Below, in pieces: positions 49,879 to 61,100 of a stretch of 64,000 nucleotides of DNA. The position numbers and the translations under genes were made by a program. The stretch comes from Mesocentrotus franciscanus. Taxonomy: Eukaryota; Echinodermata; Echinoidea; Camarodonta; Strongylocentrotidae. Under the pieces are notes generated by a model. It made no database searches, was not told where the DNA came from, and worked only from the letters and a program-made list of their open reading frames with translations. Position 1 is the stretch's first letter; each line of letters begins with the position of its first letter. The stretch is from assembly GCA_037976565.1 (NCBI GenBank), contig CP137666.1:5870060-5934059 (forward strand), written 5' to 3'.

Positions 49879-50348
49879 TTCTAGATCTAAAATCCCTCAT
49901 CTTAGATGAAATTGTAATTTTATGTATTCATTATGCTTTTATAAACACTGTCATGACAGGAAACATGGAAATTGTGAGTATTTTGAGAGCTGTTCTTAAG
50001 AATAAAGCTGATTTACCTTGCAACAAGAATATATTTTTGACAAACCAAAGGCGTACATTCGTCGGGTAACTTCTCGGTATTTAAGTTAATTTTTCGGTCT
50101 CAGAAACCTTCTTAATGGTAGGAATATGCTGTTATGTATCTTTACATTCCAATATTACCTTTCCTTTACCCCAGCGGAATTATCGCTTGCCTCAAGATTA
50201 TTAGTAAACATAAAACATTTAAGATTGTGCATTCGCTCCCCTTCGACTTTCGCTGTGTACTGTGAGTGTGAGCTGTACCGTTTATAAAAGCATAATGAAT
50301 ATATAAAATGACAATTTCATCTAAGATGAGGGATTTTAGATCTAGAAA
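49879..50348. mobile_element. Inverted-repeat element nested in the TTAA MITE
   Basis: Terminal inverted repeats of about 68 bp start TTTCTAGATCTAAAATCCCT and end in AGGGATTTTAGATCTAGAAA. They continue through CATCTTAGATGAAATTGT and TTCATTATGCTTTTATAAAC on both sides. The interior is about 330 bp and non-coding. Confidence 0.85.
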
Positions 50349-50554
50349 TCATGAGGGGAAAAAAGTGGGGCGAGCTGTCCGAAAAGGCACCCCACCCTGG
50401 ACAACTCGCCTTGGGCGAGATGTCCAGGGTCGAGCTGTCATTGTGGCGAGTTGTCTGGACCCCACCAATACTTATATGCTAGATGATCAACCTTTTCAGA
50501 TCGATTCCACAACGTTTCTTTCACAATGCAATCGCATGACCAGAACTGGTCTTT

Positions 50555-51566
50555 ACTCCAGTACTACGTAAATTGCATTGGTTGCCGGTGACGTACCGCA
50601 CTATGTACAAAATCTTGGTTTTAACTTATAAATGCATTCATGAATTGGCACCAATTTATCTGCAAGAACTAATCCATGAATACAAACCCTCACGTATTCT
50701 TCGGTCATCTTCTCAATTAAACCTCATGTTAGGGTGTCTGATCGCGCACCCGATGTTGTGTGCTAAAATTCTTCCCATAGAGATTGCACGCATCCCTATG
50801 CGGTCTACGTGCATTGCGCGATCATGCAAAATTGCATGAATATGCATCGGACCGTGTGTGTACATACCCGGAAGTGGACGCCCATTGAAGACAATGGATT
50901 GCTGATCGCTTTTAGATGCGCATGCAGTTAAGCAACACACGTACGCTTGCGTATTGCGCAATTCAGCCGTTTTGCTAAATTTAGCAAAACAACATAACTC
51001 TGCTGTACATCTTTTTCATCGATTCTGAGAAAAATACCATGAATATTTCTTTGATTTGAAGGGGTTGTATCTTTTGATAGAAACATCGGTGAGTCTTGAA
51101 ATTTGAAATGTATTATTCTGAGTGAATGATTTTTTCAATTATCCAACCATAATGGTGAAAAACAATCCAAAAGGGAAAATTGAAAAATCGTTCAGACACC
51201 CTACTCATGTCTACTTCTGTATCAACACTTTCTTATGGCCATCGCTCTTTTTCCAAAGCTTCTGCTGAACTTTGGAACAAACGACCTTTAAATGTAAAAA
51301 ACTGTCAAACTGTTACCCAATTCAAAAACTTCTCTTAAAACACATTCATTCAAAATTGCTTTTAATGATCAACTTACTCTGTTCACATTGATGTGTATTT
51401 CATATGTATTGTAATTTGTACAAATTATAGGTTCATTTGCACTTTTATGTTTTGTTTAATATGTAATTGTTTATCAGTCTATTCTGAATTCTGTGTGTTA
51501 TAGCGCTTAGACTTAGAGACTTCGGTGGTAAGCGCTTTATAAGAAACGTTATTATTATTATTTTTA
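50555..51566 (+). pseudogene. 5'-truncated CR1/L2-like LINE, interrupted by a DNA element
   Basis: The plus frame TPVLRKLHWLPVTYRTMYKI then LVLTYKCIHELAPIYLQEL and PSRILRSSS is the C-terminal end of a CR1/L2/Rex-type ORF2, a pattern found widely in animals. It is cut at 50729 by a 474-bp insertion. After 51204 it resumes in the same frame when one target copy is counted out: STLSYGHRSFSKASAELWNK, then RPLNVKN and a stop. The 3' UTR has AAGCGCTTTATAAGAAACG and an ATT-repeat tail. No upstream reverse transcriptase core is present. Confidence 0.85.
50730..51203. mobile_element. 474-bp inverted-repeat DNA element inside the LINE
   Basis: The ends TAGGGTGTCTGATCG and CGTTCAGACACCCTA are inverted repeats with one mismatch. 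CTCATGT (7 bp) flanks both sides (50723-50729 and 51204-51210). The end sequence recalls hAT-type termini, although the duplication is one base short of the usual eight. The interior, with GCATTGCGCGATCATGCAAA and similar, is non-coding. Confidence 0.85.
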
Positions 51567-51573
51567 TCTTTAA

Positions 51574-53143
51574 ATATGATTGAATTACAATAATAGGTCT
51601 ACAACTACAATACAATTACAAGCACTGTAAAAACCAGTAAAAACCAAATTTGAAATTAACAACTTCAAACTCATCATGATCATGCTCACTCATACTCATA
51701 GATCTAGAACTAGTAAGTAGAAGTCTAGGAGTCTGGTCTAGACTATTAATATTAATAACCGTATTCATGAAATCATGATGATTTTGAAAAGAACGTTTAT
51801 GAAAATGCTACGAGTCTGACACGCGACGCCGACGACATGGATTTTCATTTTCATTCGGACTCAGCTAGCTCAGAGAAGAACTCTCTTTTTGTTATACAGA
51901 ATCAAGATCAAGAATACAACTCACACTCACACTCACACTGTCACAGTCACACGATTTTCGACCAGAAAAAATAACTTTAACAGAAAACAAACAAAACGAC
52001 TAGCATGACCATAATGACGAATCTAGATCTGCTCTGACAACCTCGGGGTCTAACGTTAAATACAATATTAAAAATATTGAGATGTTACCTTGTTCAATAT
52101 TGTTTACACTTTTACAATTTCTTGTCGTATCTGACGTCGGCATGCACAACTACAATATACGAGCGGATATTCAACGCATCCCGCGATATCTATCCCAATG
52201 CGGAGCATGCATGCAGGCAGTAGCGGTACGTACTGCATGTAACTGCACTATTCTAGTTTCGCGGGAAATGAATGGGCAGCGCAGCGAAGAGTCGAGTCAG
52301 TACGAGTGCATGTACTGCACTGTAGGCTATAGCTACGGTATACGCCGCGACAACTCTTATCGGACTATACATGTACAAATTTCGAGTTCGGCCAATGTTT
52401 TTTCGGTTATAAAAAACCTCGTACTCTCATGGTTGGGAGATAATGTCAGCATTCAGGCAACAATGCCGGGATGGGGACAATAACCATTGCAACTAACCGG
52501 TCAGTGGCGTATCCATAATTCTTGGGCGGGTGGGGGAGGCACAAGTCTAGAAACCATCAAAGTCATCAAGATCTGTTTGTGTCCCTTTTCTTTCCCCAAA
52601 ATGTATTGGCAAGTATCGAAAAAGAACCGGATGGGGGTCATCTGAAATTTTGTTCAGGGGGCGCATTATTTTATGTATGCTTGATGCATACTCAATAAAA
52701 ATCTCAATCCGATGAGCATTTCGTCAATGAAAAATTACAGGTATCAAAGGTTACAGAAAAAACCTGCAATTCGGCTCTTGGGTCACAAATGTTTTTTAAT
52801 GAAATATTGGTGATGAATTTCATTATATTTTTGTATGTCCATTTTGTTCAAATTGAGAGAAAATTGTATAAAGGCAAACAACTTGTGTGGTATATAGCCT
52901 AAGACAAAGTGCGTTGCATATGGATAAGGTTTTCAATACAGTTCAGGCTTGCCAGCTAAAGAAATTAGCCAAATTTGTTAGAATAATGATGTCACACTAT
53001 TCTCATGCAGAGCCAAGGGTAGATGGTAATACTGTAAATGATAGCTCACCGATTAGTAAGCAATGTTATTAGGCACTCGTATAGCGGTATAGAGGGTGAA
53101 TTGCCCATGCAGTTCGCCCTGATTTGTAAATATGTCTATCAAG
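51574..53143. other. Intergenic region upstream of HP1
   Basis: No supported gene. A non-coding first exon of HP1 could lie here or nearer 48300-48900; nothing marks it clearly. A 133-codon plus-strand open frame at 52082-52483 has no recognisable domain. CAGTGGCGTATCCATAATTC near 52502 looks like one end of a hAT-type element without a partner end. Confidence 0.4.
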
Positions 53144-53275
53144 TTGTTCATATTATCACATCTTTATCATTGTTCATATTATCACATGTTTATCATTGTT
53201 CATATTATCACATGTTTATCTTTGTTCATATTATCACATGTTTATCTTTGTTCATATATTATCACATGTTTTGAT
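53144..53275. repeat. Minisatellite, five copies of a 26-bp unit
   Basis: The unit TTGTTCATATTATCACATGT then TTATCA starts at 53144, 53170, 53196, 53222 and 53248, with few substitutions. The last unit has a small insertion. Confidence 0.95.
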
Positions 53276-53476
53276 TGTTATACTATTGTTATATTGATAC
53301 AGAGCACCGAAGTGATGACGTCTTTAAAAAAATTCACTCTATCATATTATGTTTGGTTCCAAATTTCGATAGAAAATCAAAAAGGGAGTTTACACACCAA
53401 ATTTGACGAGAATCTGTCAAATAACAGCTGAGATATGACCGTTTGAATATATAATTTCCCCATCATGACAAACCAA

Positions 53477-53524
53477 TGTATTTTCGGCTTGGTTCCTAAC
53501 TTTAGGAACCGAGCCGAAAATACA
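53477..53524. repeat. Perfect-looking short hairpin
   Basis: TGTATTTTCGGCTTGGTTCC and GGAACCGAGCCGAAAATACA pair over about 22 bp with one G-T, leaving a very small loop (TAACTTTA). It is followed by AT-rich DNA. It may be the end of a MITE. It is not next to any gene. Confidence 0.85.
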
Positions 53525-53589
53525 GTGAAAAGAAATAATATCAAATTACTTTTTTTTGTTTTGTTGTAAATGTGTAATGATCTAATGTA

Positions 53590-53655
53590 ATGCTCTCTGT
53601 GACATTTGAAAGAAAGACGAATAAATATCCTATCTTATCTTATCTTATCTTACCA
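53590..53655 (+). mobile_element. Possible retroelement 3' end with TATCT tail
   Basis: GAATAAATATCC is followed by repeats of the pentamer TATCT, in the manner of non-LTR element tails. No coding part is recognisable upstream. Confidence 0.35.
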
Positions 53656-54238
53656 ATCGCTGACACCATGCACTAATAGAATAAAAGAGTACAGCGAATT
53701 TGTGAGGGCCGAGTTATATTTAGGTAACCTAGTAATGATTGATGTAGCTATCACATAGAGATACTACAGCTATCAAGCCGGTACAGGCGGGATTTCGTAT
53801 TCTACCACATTATGAGGGAACAATCAGTTATTGCGCCAATAGTATTGTATGCATTGGGGCTTTTGTACCACTGACGTATAGCCTATATAGGCTATTGGTG
53901 GGGGCCGGCAAAGGGGCCGACCTTTTGTTGCCGGGGCGGCAAACTGCTGGCGGCAATCCCAAGGAGGATCCTATCCCCCCCCGAAAATTCTGGGGGAAAA
54001 ATAAAATGCATAAAAAAGTAGCAGTTTGAGACGAGCCTGCATGTGAGCACACTATCAGCTCCGATGTGTTCTAAGTTATTCAAATGATAGTAGGCGCCCT
54101 ATATACTAGAGTATAGATATATCGACTGCTACGAGAGGACTGGCTGCAAGGGCGTCAATCCGAGTTTGAGCATGGGGGGACAAATTACATGTCACCTTTG
54201 TTACTTTCAAAGTTATACCACGTTATGTTGCTACACAC

Positions 54239-54263
54239 ACACTCTCTCTCTCTCTCTCTCTCT
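54239..54263. repeat. CT microsatellite
   Basis: A pure (CT)n run inside the composite element. Confidence 0.93.
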
Positions 54264-54344
54264 AGTTATTCTGTTTCACGGCATGTACTTTCACACTGGT
54301 GAGCGGTAATTCATTTATTGAGTCTTTTTTTTAAAATTATCTTT

Positions 54345-54900
54345 GACGTTTCATTTAATTATTAGAGAAAGAAGACGATTCATTGTACTGTTCTTGACTC
54401 TAAATCTTTGTTTGAATTCAGTTTCCTCCTCCCGCGCGAAGCGCGGAAGCTTTGTGACGTTGAGAGAAAGAAGACGATTCATTGTACCGTTCTCGACTCT
54501 TAATCCTTGTTTGAATTCAGTTCCCCCCGGGCCCCTCCCGCGCGAAGCGCGGAAGCTTTGACGTTTCATTAAATTATTAAAACAAGAAGACGATTCGTTG
54601 TACCGTTCTTGACTCTTTGTTTGAATTCAGTTTCCCCCTACCGCGCAAAGCGCGGAAGCTGCATGTGACGTTTCATTAAATTATTAGAGAAAGAAGATGA
54701 TTCGTTCTACCGTTCTCGACTCTTAATCCTTGTCAGATTCAGTTTCCACCCTCTCGCGCGTAGCGCGGAAGCTTTGACGTTTCATTAAATTATTAGAGAA
54801 AGAAAACGATTCACTGTACCGTTCTCGACTCTTAATCCTTGTTTGAATTTATTCCCCCCCCCCCTCCGGCAAAGCGCGGAAGCTTTGACGTTACATTAAA
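54345..54900. repeat. Tandem array, about five units of 102-114 bp
   Basis: Each unit has TTTCATTAAATTATTAGAGA, AAGACGATTCATTGTACCGT, a C-rich patch, and the small palindrome CGCGCGAAGCGCGGAAGC. The unit spacing varies mainly in the C-rich patch. Confidence 0.92.
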
Positions 54901-55004
54901 TTATTAAAGAACTTCTTTTCTGACAAAACATGGGGGACATTTGATATGATGCCCCCAGGAAAAATCGTGAGGACGTGTCTCCTGTCCCCGGATTGACGCC
55001 CTTG

Positions 55005-55139
55005 ACTGGCTGTTTTCATAATGCTCAAGGGGCAGTTGCATCCTGCCATCACCTCGATGCGCGCCTGGGTGGGCGGCGCGCCGAGGGGTGATGGCAGGAT
55101 GCAGCTGCCCCTTGAGCATAATTATGAAAACAGCCAGTC
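55005..55139. repeat. Long near-perfect hairpin
   Basis: The left arm ACTGGCTGTTTTCATAATGC, TCAAGGGGCAGTTGCATCCT, GCCATCACC pairs with the right arm GGTGATGGCAGGATGCAGCT, GCCCCTTGAGCATAATTATG, AAAACAGCCAGT. The loop region is GC-rich (TGCGCGCCTGGGTGGGCGGC). Arms are about 55 bp. Confidence 0.93.
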
Positions 55140-55165
55140 CTCGAATATTAAAGCAGTCGATATTT

Positions 55166-58125
55166 CTTTTATATACCGAATCAACACAAAAATCTATCAA
55201 GGATTCTTACCCTATCCTTTTCTTGAGTAAAGATTAGTTAAAACATCACAAAAAATCTGAGACACTGTCAGTTAATCTTTGCTGGAAAGATGACTGAATT
55301 TTACAATCCGAGTTTGGGAATCGCAGACAAAAAGCACTGGTATCCGCGCTCGCACAAAGAAAATGTTAATACGTAAACCGGATCGGGATATGAGGGCACT
55401 TTTTAAAAGACTATTGACTGGTAGGCGGGTATGAGGGCACTTTTTAAAAGATTCAAGGGGATTGAGGGGATGTCTCTCCAGCATGAAAAATGTTTAAATG
55501 GATCGTCCGATACTTGGAAAGTTAGTTTAACGTTCATATTCCTATAGGTCTCGCCGTCTGCAGAATGAAGATATTAGGGGGGTGAATTTTAAGCAAAGAC
55601 TATAATTTGCCTCAGTAATAAAACTGCTCTAATATACTAACACTAGGTTCCAAATTATAGGTATCTAAAACATTTCTTATTCGCTACGCGACCCGTCACA
55701 CAACGAGATGCATATACAGCTACTAAATGCAAAGTCTTATTATTTGGGAGGGGTGCATGGCAGTAGAGAAGCCCCCTCCTGATTCAACGGATACCCGATT
55801 AATACCTGCTCAGCGGCCTCATTATTTCTTCTCTCATCACGCCACTGTCTTGCTCAGTGGCTCTAAACAGTGGGCCGGTCTCCCCCCCAATCTGAATTTA
55901 TCTGAATTTAAACGGGGCACATGTAGAAAATGAATGCAAGTCGGAAGAATCCCTCATTAAAGCTCACACAAGGCACTCAAACTCGGGGGCCCCTCCCAAA
56001 AGATAGTCCTCTTGAACCTCGCATATGCCTCTGCACATAACATTAATTGTCTCACTTATTATGAATGATAGAGACATGCACAAACGACTAAGTCATTTTG
56101 GCAAAAAAACTTGAAAAAACATGAGTGAATGCCCGAATTATGGCATTCGTGAGGACGTTGCTTATTTGTTATTGTATGATTTTCCTTTTAAATTAAACAT
56201 AATATAACTGTGTTGCGTTTCATAGTGCAGGGGCAGCGACAGGGGTTGCGATAATTGCCGACCTTTGCTTAAATAAAGCGTAGCATTCTCGAACGCTTCT
56301 CATATCCTAATTTACTCATCATTTTTTTTTTTTTTTCCCAAAAAAATTTTCCAAGGGGGCGGGGCGTGTCCCCCAGATTCGCCGCCCCCGATCAACAAAC
56401 ATAATAGTTCAAAGATACAACAAATAGAAATGTGACTTAAGGAACTTATGCTGAGCGTATCTCACTCTTATATATTTATTATTATTATTATTGCAGCAAA
56501 GTAATATGCCCAATCCCAACATATGGTAGACATAGTAAACTTGTGATAATAGATTGGGTTCAGTGTGGGTTCAGTCCACGTGCGTGCAAGAAGCAGCCAA
56601 TCGTCCAATGCACTAAGCATAGCACCATAATAGTTGCACCAGAGAGCTTATATTACAGAGAGGGCTCAGTCAGCTCTACTGGCACGCAACATGAGGAGTA
56701 GTAATCATCTATTCTGTATCCTTGTCCATGCAGTGGCAACTGCATGGGGATTGGTGCGTGCTGTGTCTCTTGGAATTTTAAAAGAATTCATTAAAACAAA
56801 CTTTCCCTAGCTTTCAAATATAATATACCAAACTAAAACTATTACATAATGTCTCTTAATTGTACTGGATAATCAGACTTTATAATACTACTCCACTAGG
56901 CGGCGGGACGCGGGGCACCGCCTCGTTATATTACTTTAGCAAACTAAGTAGTAGAAGCTAGGACTCACAAAATCACGATTTTACGACAACTACAGGGCGA
57001 AAAATGCTGCTTTAATTAATTAGCTGTCGCAAACTTCTTTGGAATACTTTAGGCTGGATTTTGTCGGACGGATGAGGCCGGGGTACACGCCCCTGAGAGG
57101 GAACTTTGACTGGGCCCAGAGTAGAGTTTCCTTCAGTTTGATTCCGGAGTTATACTGACTTGCCGCGGATTGAACTAATTATGTAGGCCTAATATAATTG
57201 GGCTACCGTAATTCGCATTCTCACTTACTTTTCTTTTTACTTTGACTTAATACTTTCGCACTTACTAAAATACTTACTTAATTTTTTACTTACTTACTTA
57301 CCTATTTAATGACTTATTTATATATATATAGACTATATATATATATATTTTTTTAATTATGTGTTTATTAAGAAATCAAATCATAACATATACAAACTTT
57401 CCAAAAAAATACAAATGCTGTGTTACAAAAAAAATTAATGACAAATTACGGATATTTACAAACGATTGAGCTCCTGATGATCTGGAAAAAAGAGGGGGAA
57501 AAAAAAAAAAAGGCAGAGTACACGTTAATAAAAATAATCAGAATTATAACAATTACAAGTACAAAAGCAAGAACCTCGAGATAGCATTCCATCAGAAACT
57601 GAAAATTTCGTAGGGCCCAAAATGAAGAAAAAGGAATAAGATAAGCCATCCGACTTATTTAGGCCCTATATCTTGAGTTGCCACTTTGGAGTGATTCAGG
57701 TACATGAGGCCGTGTAAAGGAATTAGCGGCTGTTCATTGTTTATTTTGCCCACGCCGTCACGTTTGGTATTAATTATAAAACCGGTTGTTATCTTAATAA
57801 TGAATTGTAATATTTAATTATAATCAAGGTTTAAAGATAGATTTCTAACTTTTGCCCTCGTAAAAAAGTCAGACTCGAATCCGTGGCTGAAGGTTGTTGA
57901 GTTCCTCGTCATCAACGCTGGCGAGTTGAAGGTGTCGAGGGATGTTTTCACGATCCACGCTTTGATCGAGGCCCTAATAGTATCCGCATGCGCGCCAATT
58001 AACGTACTACGAAAGTACCTCAGAATGTATTCTCTCTGAAAGTGTACGCTTTACTTCGCACATCGGAAATTAAATGACGTGTTGTCAGGATTACACCATC
58101 CATTTATAAGCTCTTTAAATTAAAG
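55166..58125. other. Intergenic DNA upstream of NOG1
   Basis: No supported gene. It contains a direct repeat TATGAGGGCACTTTTTAAAA (near 55388 and 55429), a poly-T/ATT tract, and AT-rich filler. The part next to the NOG1 start (about 57850-58125) is less AT-rich and probably holds its promoter. Confidence 0.45.
57985..57998 (+). promoter_or_regulatory. NRF1-like motif and CCAAT upstream of NOG1
   Basis: CCGCATGCGCGCCAATTAAC contains a GCATGCGC half-palindrome close to the NRF1 consensus (TGCGCATGCGC), overlapping CCAAT. It lies about 135 bp before the NOG1 start. NRF1 sites are common at housekeeping and ribosome-biogenesis promoters in animals. This is inference from motif and position only. 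Confidence 0.35.
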
Positions 58126-61100
58126 ATGGCTCTATATAATTTCAAAAAGATAACAGTTGTGCCGAAGTCTAAGGTATGAGTATTTTTATTTATCTTACAA
58201 TGCATGATTGACAGTATTTTGTTCAAGAGTATATTAGAGTAGGTTTTTATATATGAAGGGAACGGGAATTGGGAACCAAATAACGAGAATTTGGAAAGGG
58301 TCCCCGCCAGACTTTGGCGGAATGGCTTAGAGATCGTGCCGCTGGTCTGCGCTCAATTCAGCGGCTGCATTTTCGAGCATTGAACTGTTATTTGTTTGCA
58401 AGTAAGGCAGGTTCACCTGCGAAAAGAACCAAGAAATATACTTTCGTTTGTGTGCGTAATAGTTTTTCACTGATTTTGGCATTCCTCTTGTGAAATAGTC
58501 CACCACTCAGCTTAGGTCAGGGACTTCTTTCGCTCCCATTTGCCCGGCATTCATCATCATGTTCATTGATTTGAGGGATGATTGACATAAAAGTACATTG
58601 TCACTGATTTTTGCAGTTTGCACACAAGTGTGGGCATAAATTACAGTTTTGACTCGGCTATTTCACGAGATGGCACAGATTTGTAGCAAAGGGATCTGAT
58701 TTTTTAATGTCTGGTGATCAACCTTAGTTATTTTGACATCAATCATCAGGATTCGTAAGATTAAGACTAAGAGTAAGACTCGAGAGTGGAGGTAGAGAGA
58801 GAAGGGGGTTAACTCACAATTTTTGCTAAAATTTTATCTCTATTTAGTATTTCCACTACAATCTGAAAATGATATACCGTATCTAATCTTCCTATACTAC
58901 AAAAAACAACATTGAAAGTCAACTTCAAACATAAGGATTTACCTTCAGCTAATAAGTAATAGGTTCAGTTTTATGAAAATGTTCCGCACAGTGAGACTGG
59001 AAATCATGCTCCCACTGCACCTATGAAACCTCCCCAAAAGGCCCCCAAAATGACTAACAACCCCCTTCAATCTATGTATAGCGGCGGTCAGTGGAATGGA
59101 CTCAATGGAGCCAGACGTAGTCTCAGTGGAACAACCTTCGATATGAGATAATGAGAGACTGAAGCTCTCTGTCTAAGACTGTATTTTTATTTTAAGTTCA
59201 TAGACCTAAGGGAGCATGAAATTTGGTAATATTTTCACCTTTGCTGTAATCTGTTTTTGTTTTTATCTCTCATTTCAGGACTTTATTGACATTGTCCTGT
59301 CGAAGACTCAACGCAAGACCCCAACAGTTGTTCACAAGCATTATAAGATCAGCCGGATACGGCAGTTCTACATGAGAAAAATCAAGTTTACACAGCAGAG
59401 TTACCATGACAAACTTCAACAGATCATTCAGGACTTTCCCAAATTAGAAGTGAGTATGTGAAATGTTGAGAAGAATGAGGAGATGCATGGTTACATTTCA
59501 ACAGACCTGTCTATATGACTGACTAAGTGGCAATATCTTAATAAAAGTCTTTTACAAATATGACTGAGAGGTCAGATTATGTTTTTGTTAATTTTGTATT
59601 TGTGTTGTGTTCAACATACTTTTTGGCTTAGCATGAATTCTAACTAGGCATTGTCATAGTCAATGTTCATGTCTTACCCTTGGAAGAAAGGCTATTATTT
59701 TATTTATTTGTTTATTTTGGTCAAAAGTAACCACTTCATGATTGTGGTTCAGAGATGACTGAAGAAAAAGAAATTTAAATTAACTGATGAGAAAATAGAA
59801 TAGATTTTATATTATTACACTGAAACATGCTTTGTTAGGAATTTCATTTTGCATGTTAATTTCAAATAAAATTAGGGATGGTGATGGATGTCTTTTGTGA
59901 ACCAGACTTGGAGGCCCGAATTCACAAAGGAGGTTTGTCGACAAACCTAGTTTTATGTGCGTCATATGACGCGTTTCGATGCGTTTCAGACCAAGGTTCA
60001 GACAAACCTTAGTCTGAAATGCGTCATATGACGCACATAAACCTAGGTTTGTCGACAAACCTCCTTTGTGAATTCGGGTCGGAGGGTTTGTGTAGTTTTG
60101 AAGAGAAGTTTTGTATGAATATCTTTTATCCCCCCTTCTAGGACGTTCATCCATTCTATGCTGATCTGATGAATGTATTGTATGATAAAGACCATTACAA
60201 GCTTGCCCTGGGTCAGATTAACACAGCCCTGCATCTCATTGACAAGTAAGTGGTCTGGTTATTCATTCCAGTTGGTATTTATTTATTTCTTTATCTCAGT
60301 AAGTAATGGATTTCCTATTGGGTTTATCTGTACACACAATCGTCTTCATGTTAATGGGGCAAGTGAACCAAGAGTAAATTATTTCTTGCCGAAAAGGCTG
60401 GTTATGCCTTCACTAATTGTTGTGCTTTCCAGAGGCTAACGTAGAAGATTTACCGTAACACCATGTGGGCTAGTTTTCTTAAAAGGAATGTTTTTTTGTT
60501 TTTGTTCATTGAAGAGAACCAATTCTGAAAGGAACTGAAGTTCTATTTTGTTCTTTTGCTGTAGGCTATTCACAATTTAACGGTTAATCATTAATATGCC
60601 ATGGAACAGTATAATTACAATTGACCATACAATGTGACCATTGATTGCTGTTTGCCAAGGGTTGCTAGGGTATTGCTTGTATTAATCTTATTTTGTAGAT
60701 AATTCACACTCCTAAATGCCTCATTCTGCCTTCTCTTGTTTCCCAGTGTCGCAAGAGACTACTGCCGATTGATGAAGTATGGTGATTCCTTGTACCGGTG
60801 CAAGCAGCTGAAGAGAGCCGGTATGGGACGAATGTGCACCATCATGAAGAGGCAAGGACAGAGTCTGGAGTACCTTGAGCAGGTCAGGCAACATCTATCA
60901 AGGCTGCCTTCTATAGATCCAAACACACGCACACTCCTACTCTGTGGGTTCCCCAACGTAGGCAAATCCAGCTTCATGAATAAGGTGGGTTTTTGTATTT
61001 CATCCCTCTGGAGATTGTTGCTGACTTGAAATATTTAATCATTACTTTGTGCATAGTTCTGAAACCAGGTTGTGAGGATGTCTGTTTCGTAGGACCCCAA

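Larger units (their letters stand above)
49760..51573. mobile_element. TTAA-type MITE, copy 2, split by nested insertions
   Basis: The left end TTAAAGGTAAAGACCAGTTT then TGG matches copy 1 (32964-33357). The other terminal repeat, CCAGAACTGGTCTTTA, stops at about 50553, and its missing tail (TTATCTTTAA) reappears at 51565-51573, after an intervening LINE. TTAA flanks both outer borders, with ATAT beyond in both directions. So the original small element was split first near 49880 by another element and at its right end by a LINE. Confidence 0.75.
54117..55165. mobile_element. Composite foldback element with internal tandem array and terminal hairpin
   Basis: The outer ends ATATCGACTGCTACGAGAGG then ACTGGCTG and CAGCCAGTCCTCG, then AGCAGTCGATAT, are inverted. 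A second inverted pair lies inside (AAGGGCGTCAATCCG near 54150 and CGGATTGACGCCCTT near 54990). The interior holds a five-unit tandem array (54345-54900). A long hairpin (55005-55139) sits at the right end. Non-coding. Confidence 0.8.

Noticed and set aside
52082..52483. 133-codon plus-strand open frame starting MLPCSILFTLLQFL
   Set aside because: It begins with a hydrophobic stretch like a signal peptide, but has no recognisable domain, no splice context, and lies in intergenic DNA. Kept only as a note.
52502..52560. Left end of another hAT element (CAGTGGCGTATCC)
   Set aside because: No matching inverted end or 8-bp duplication was found within reach.
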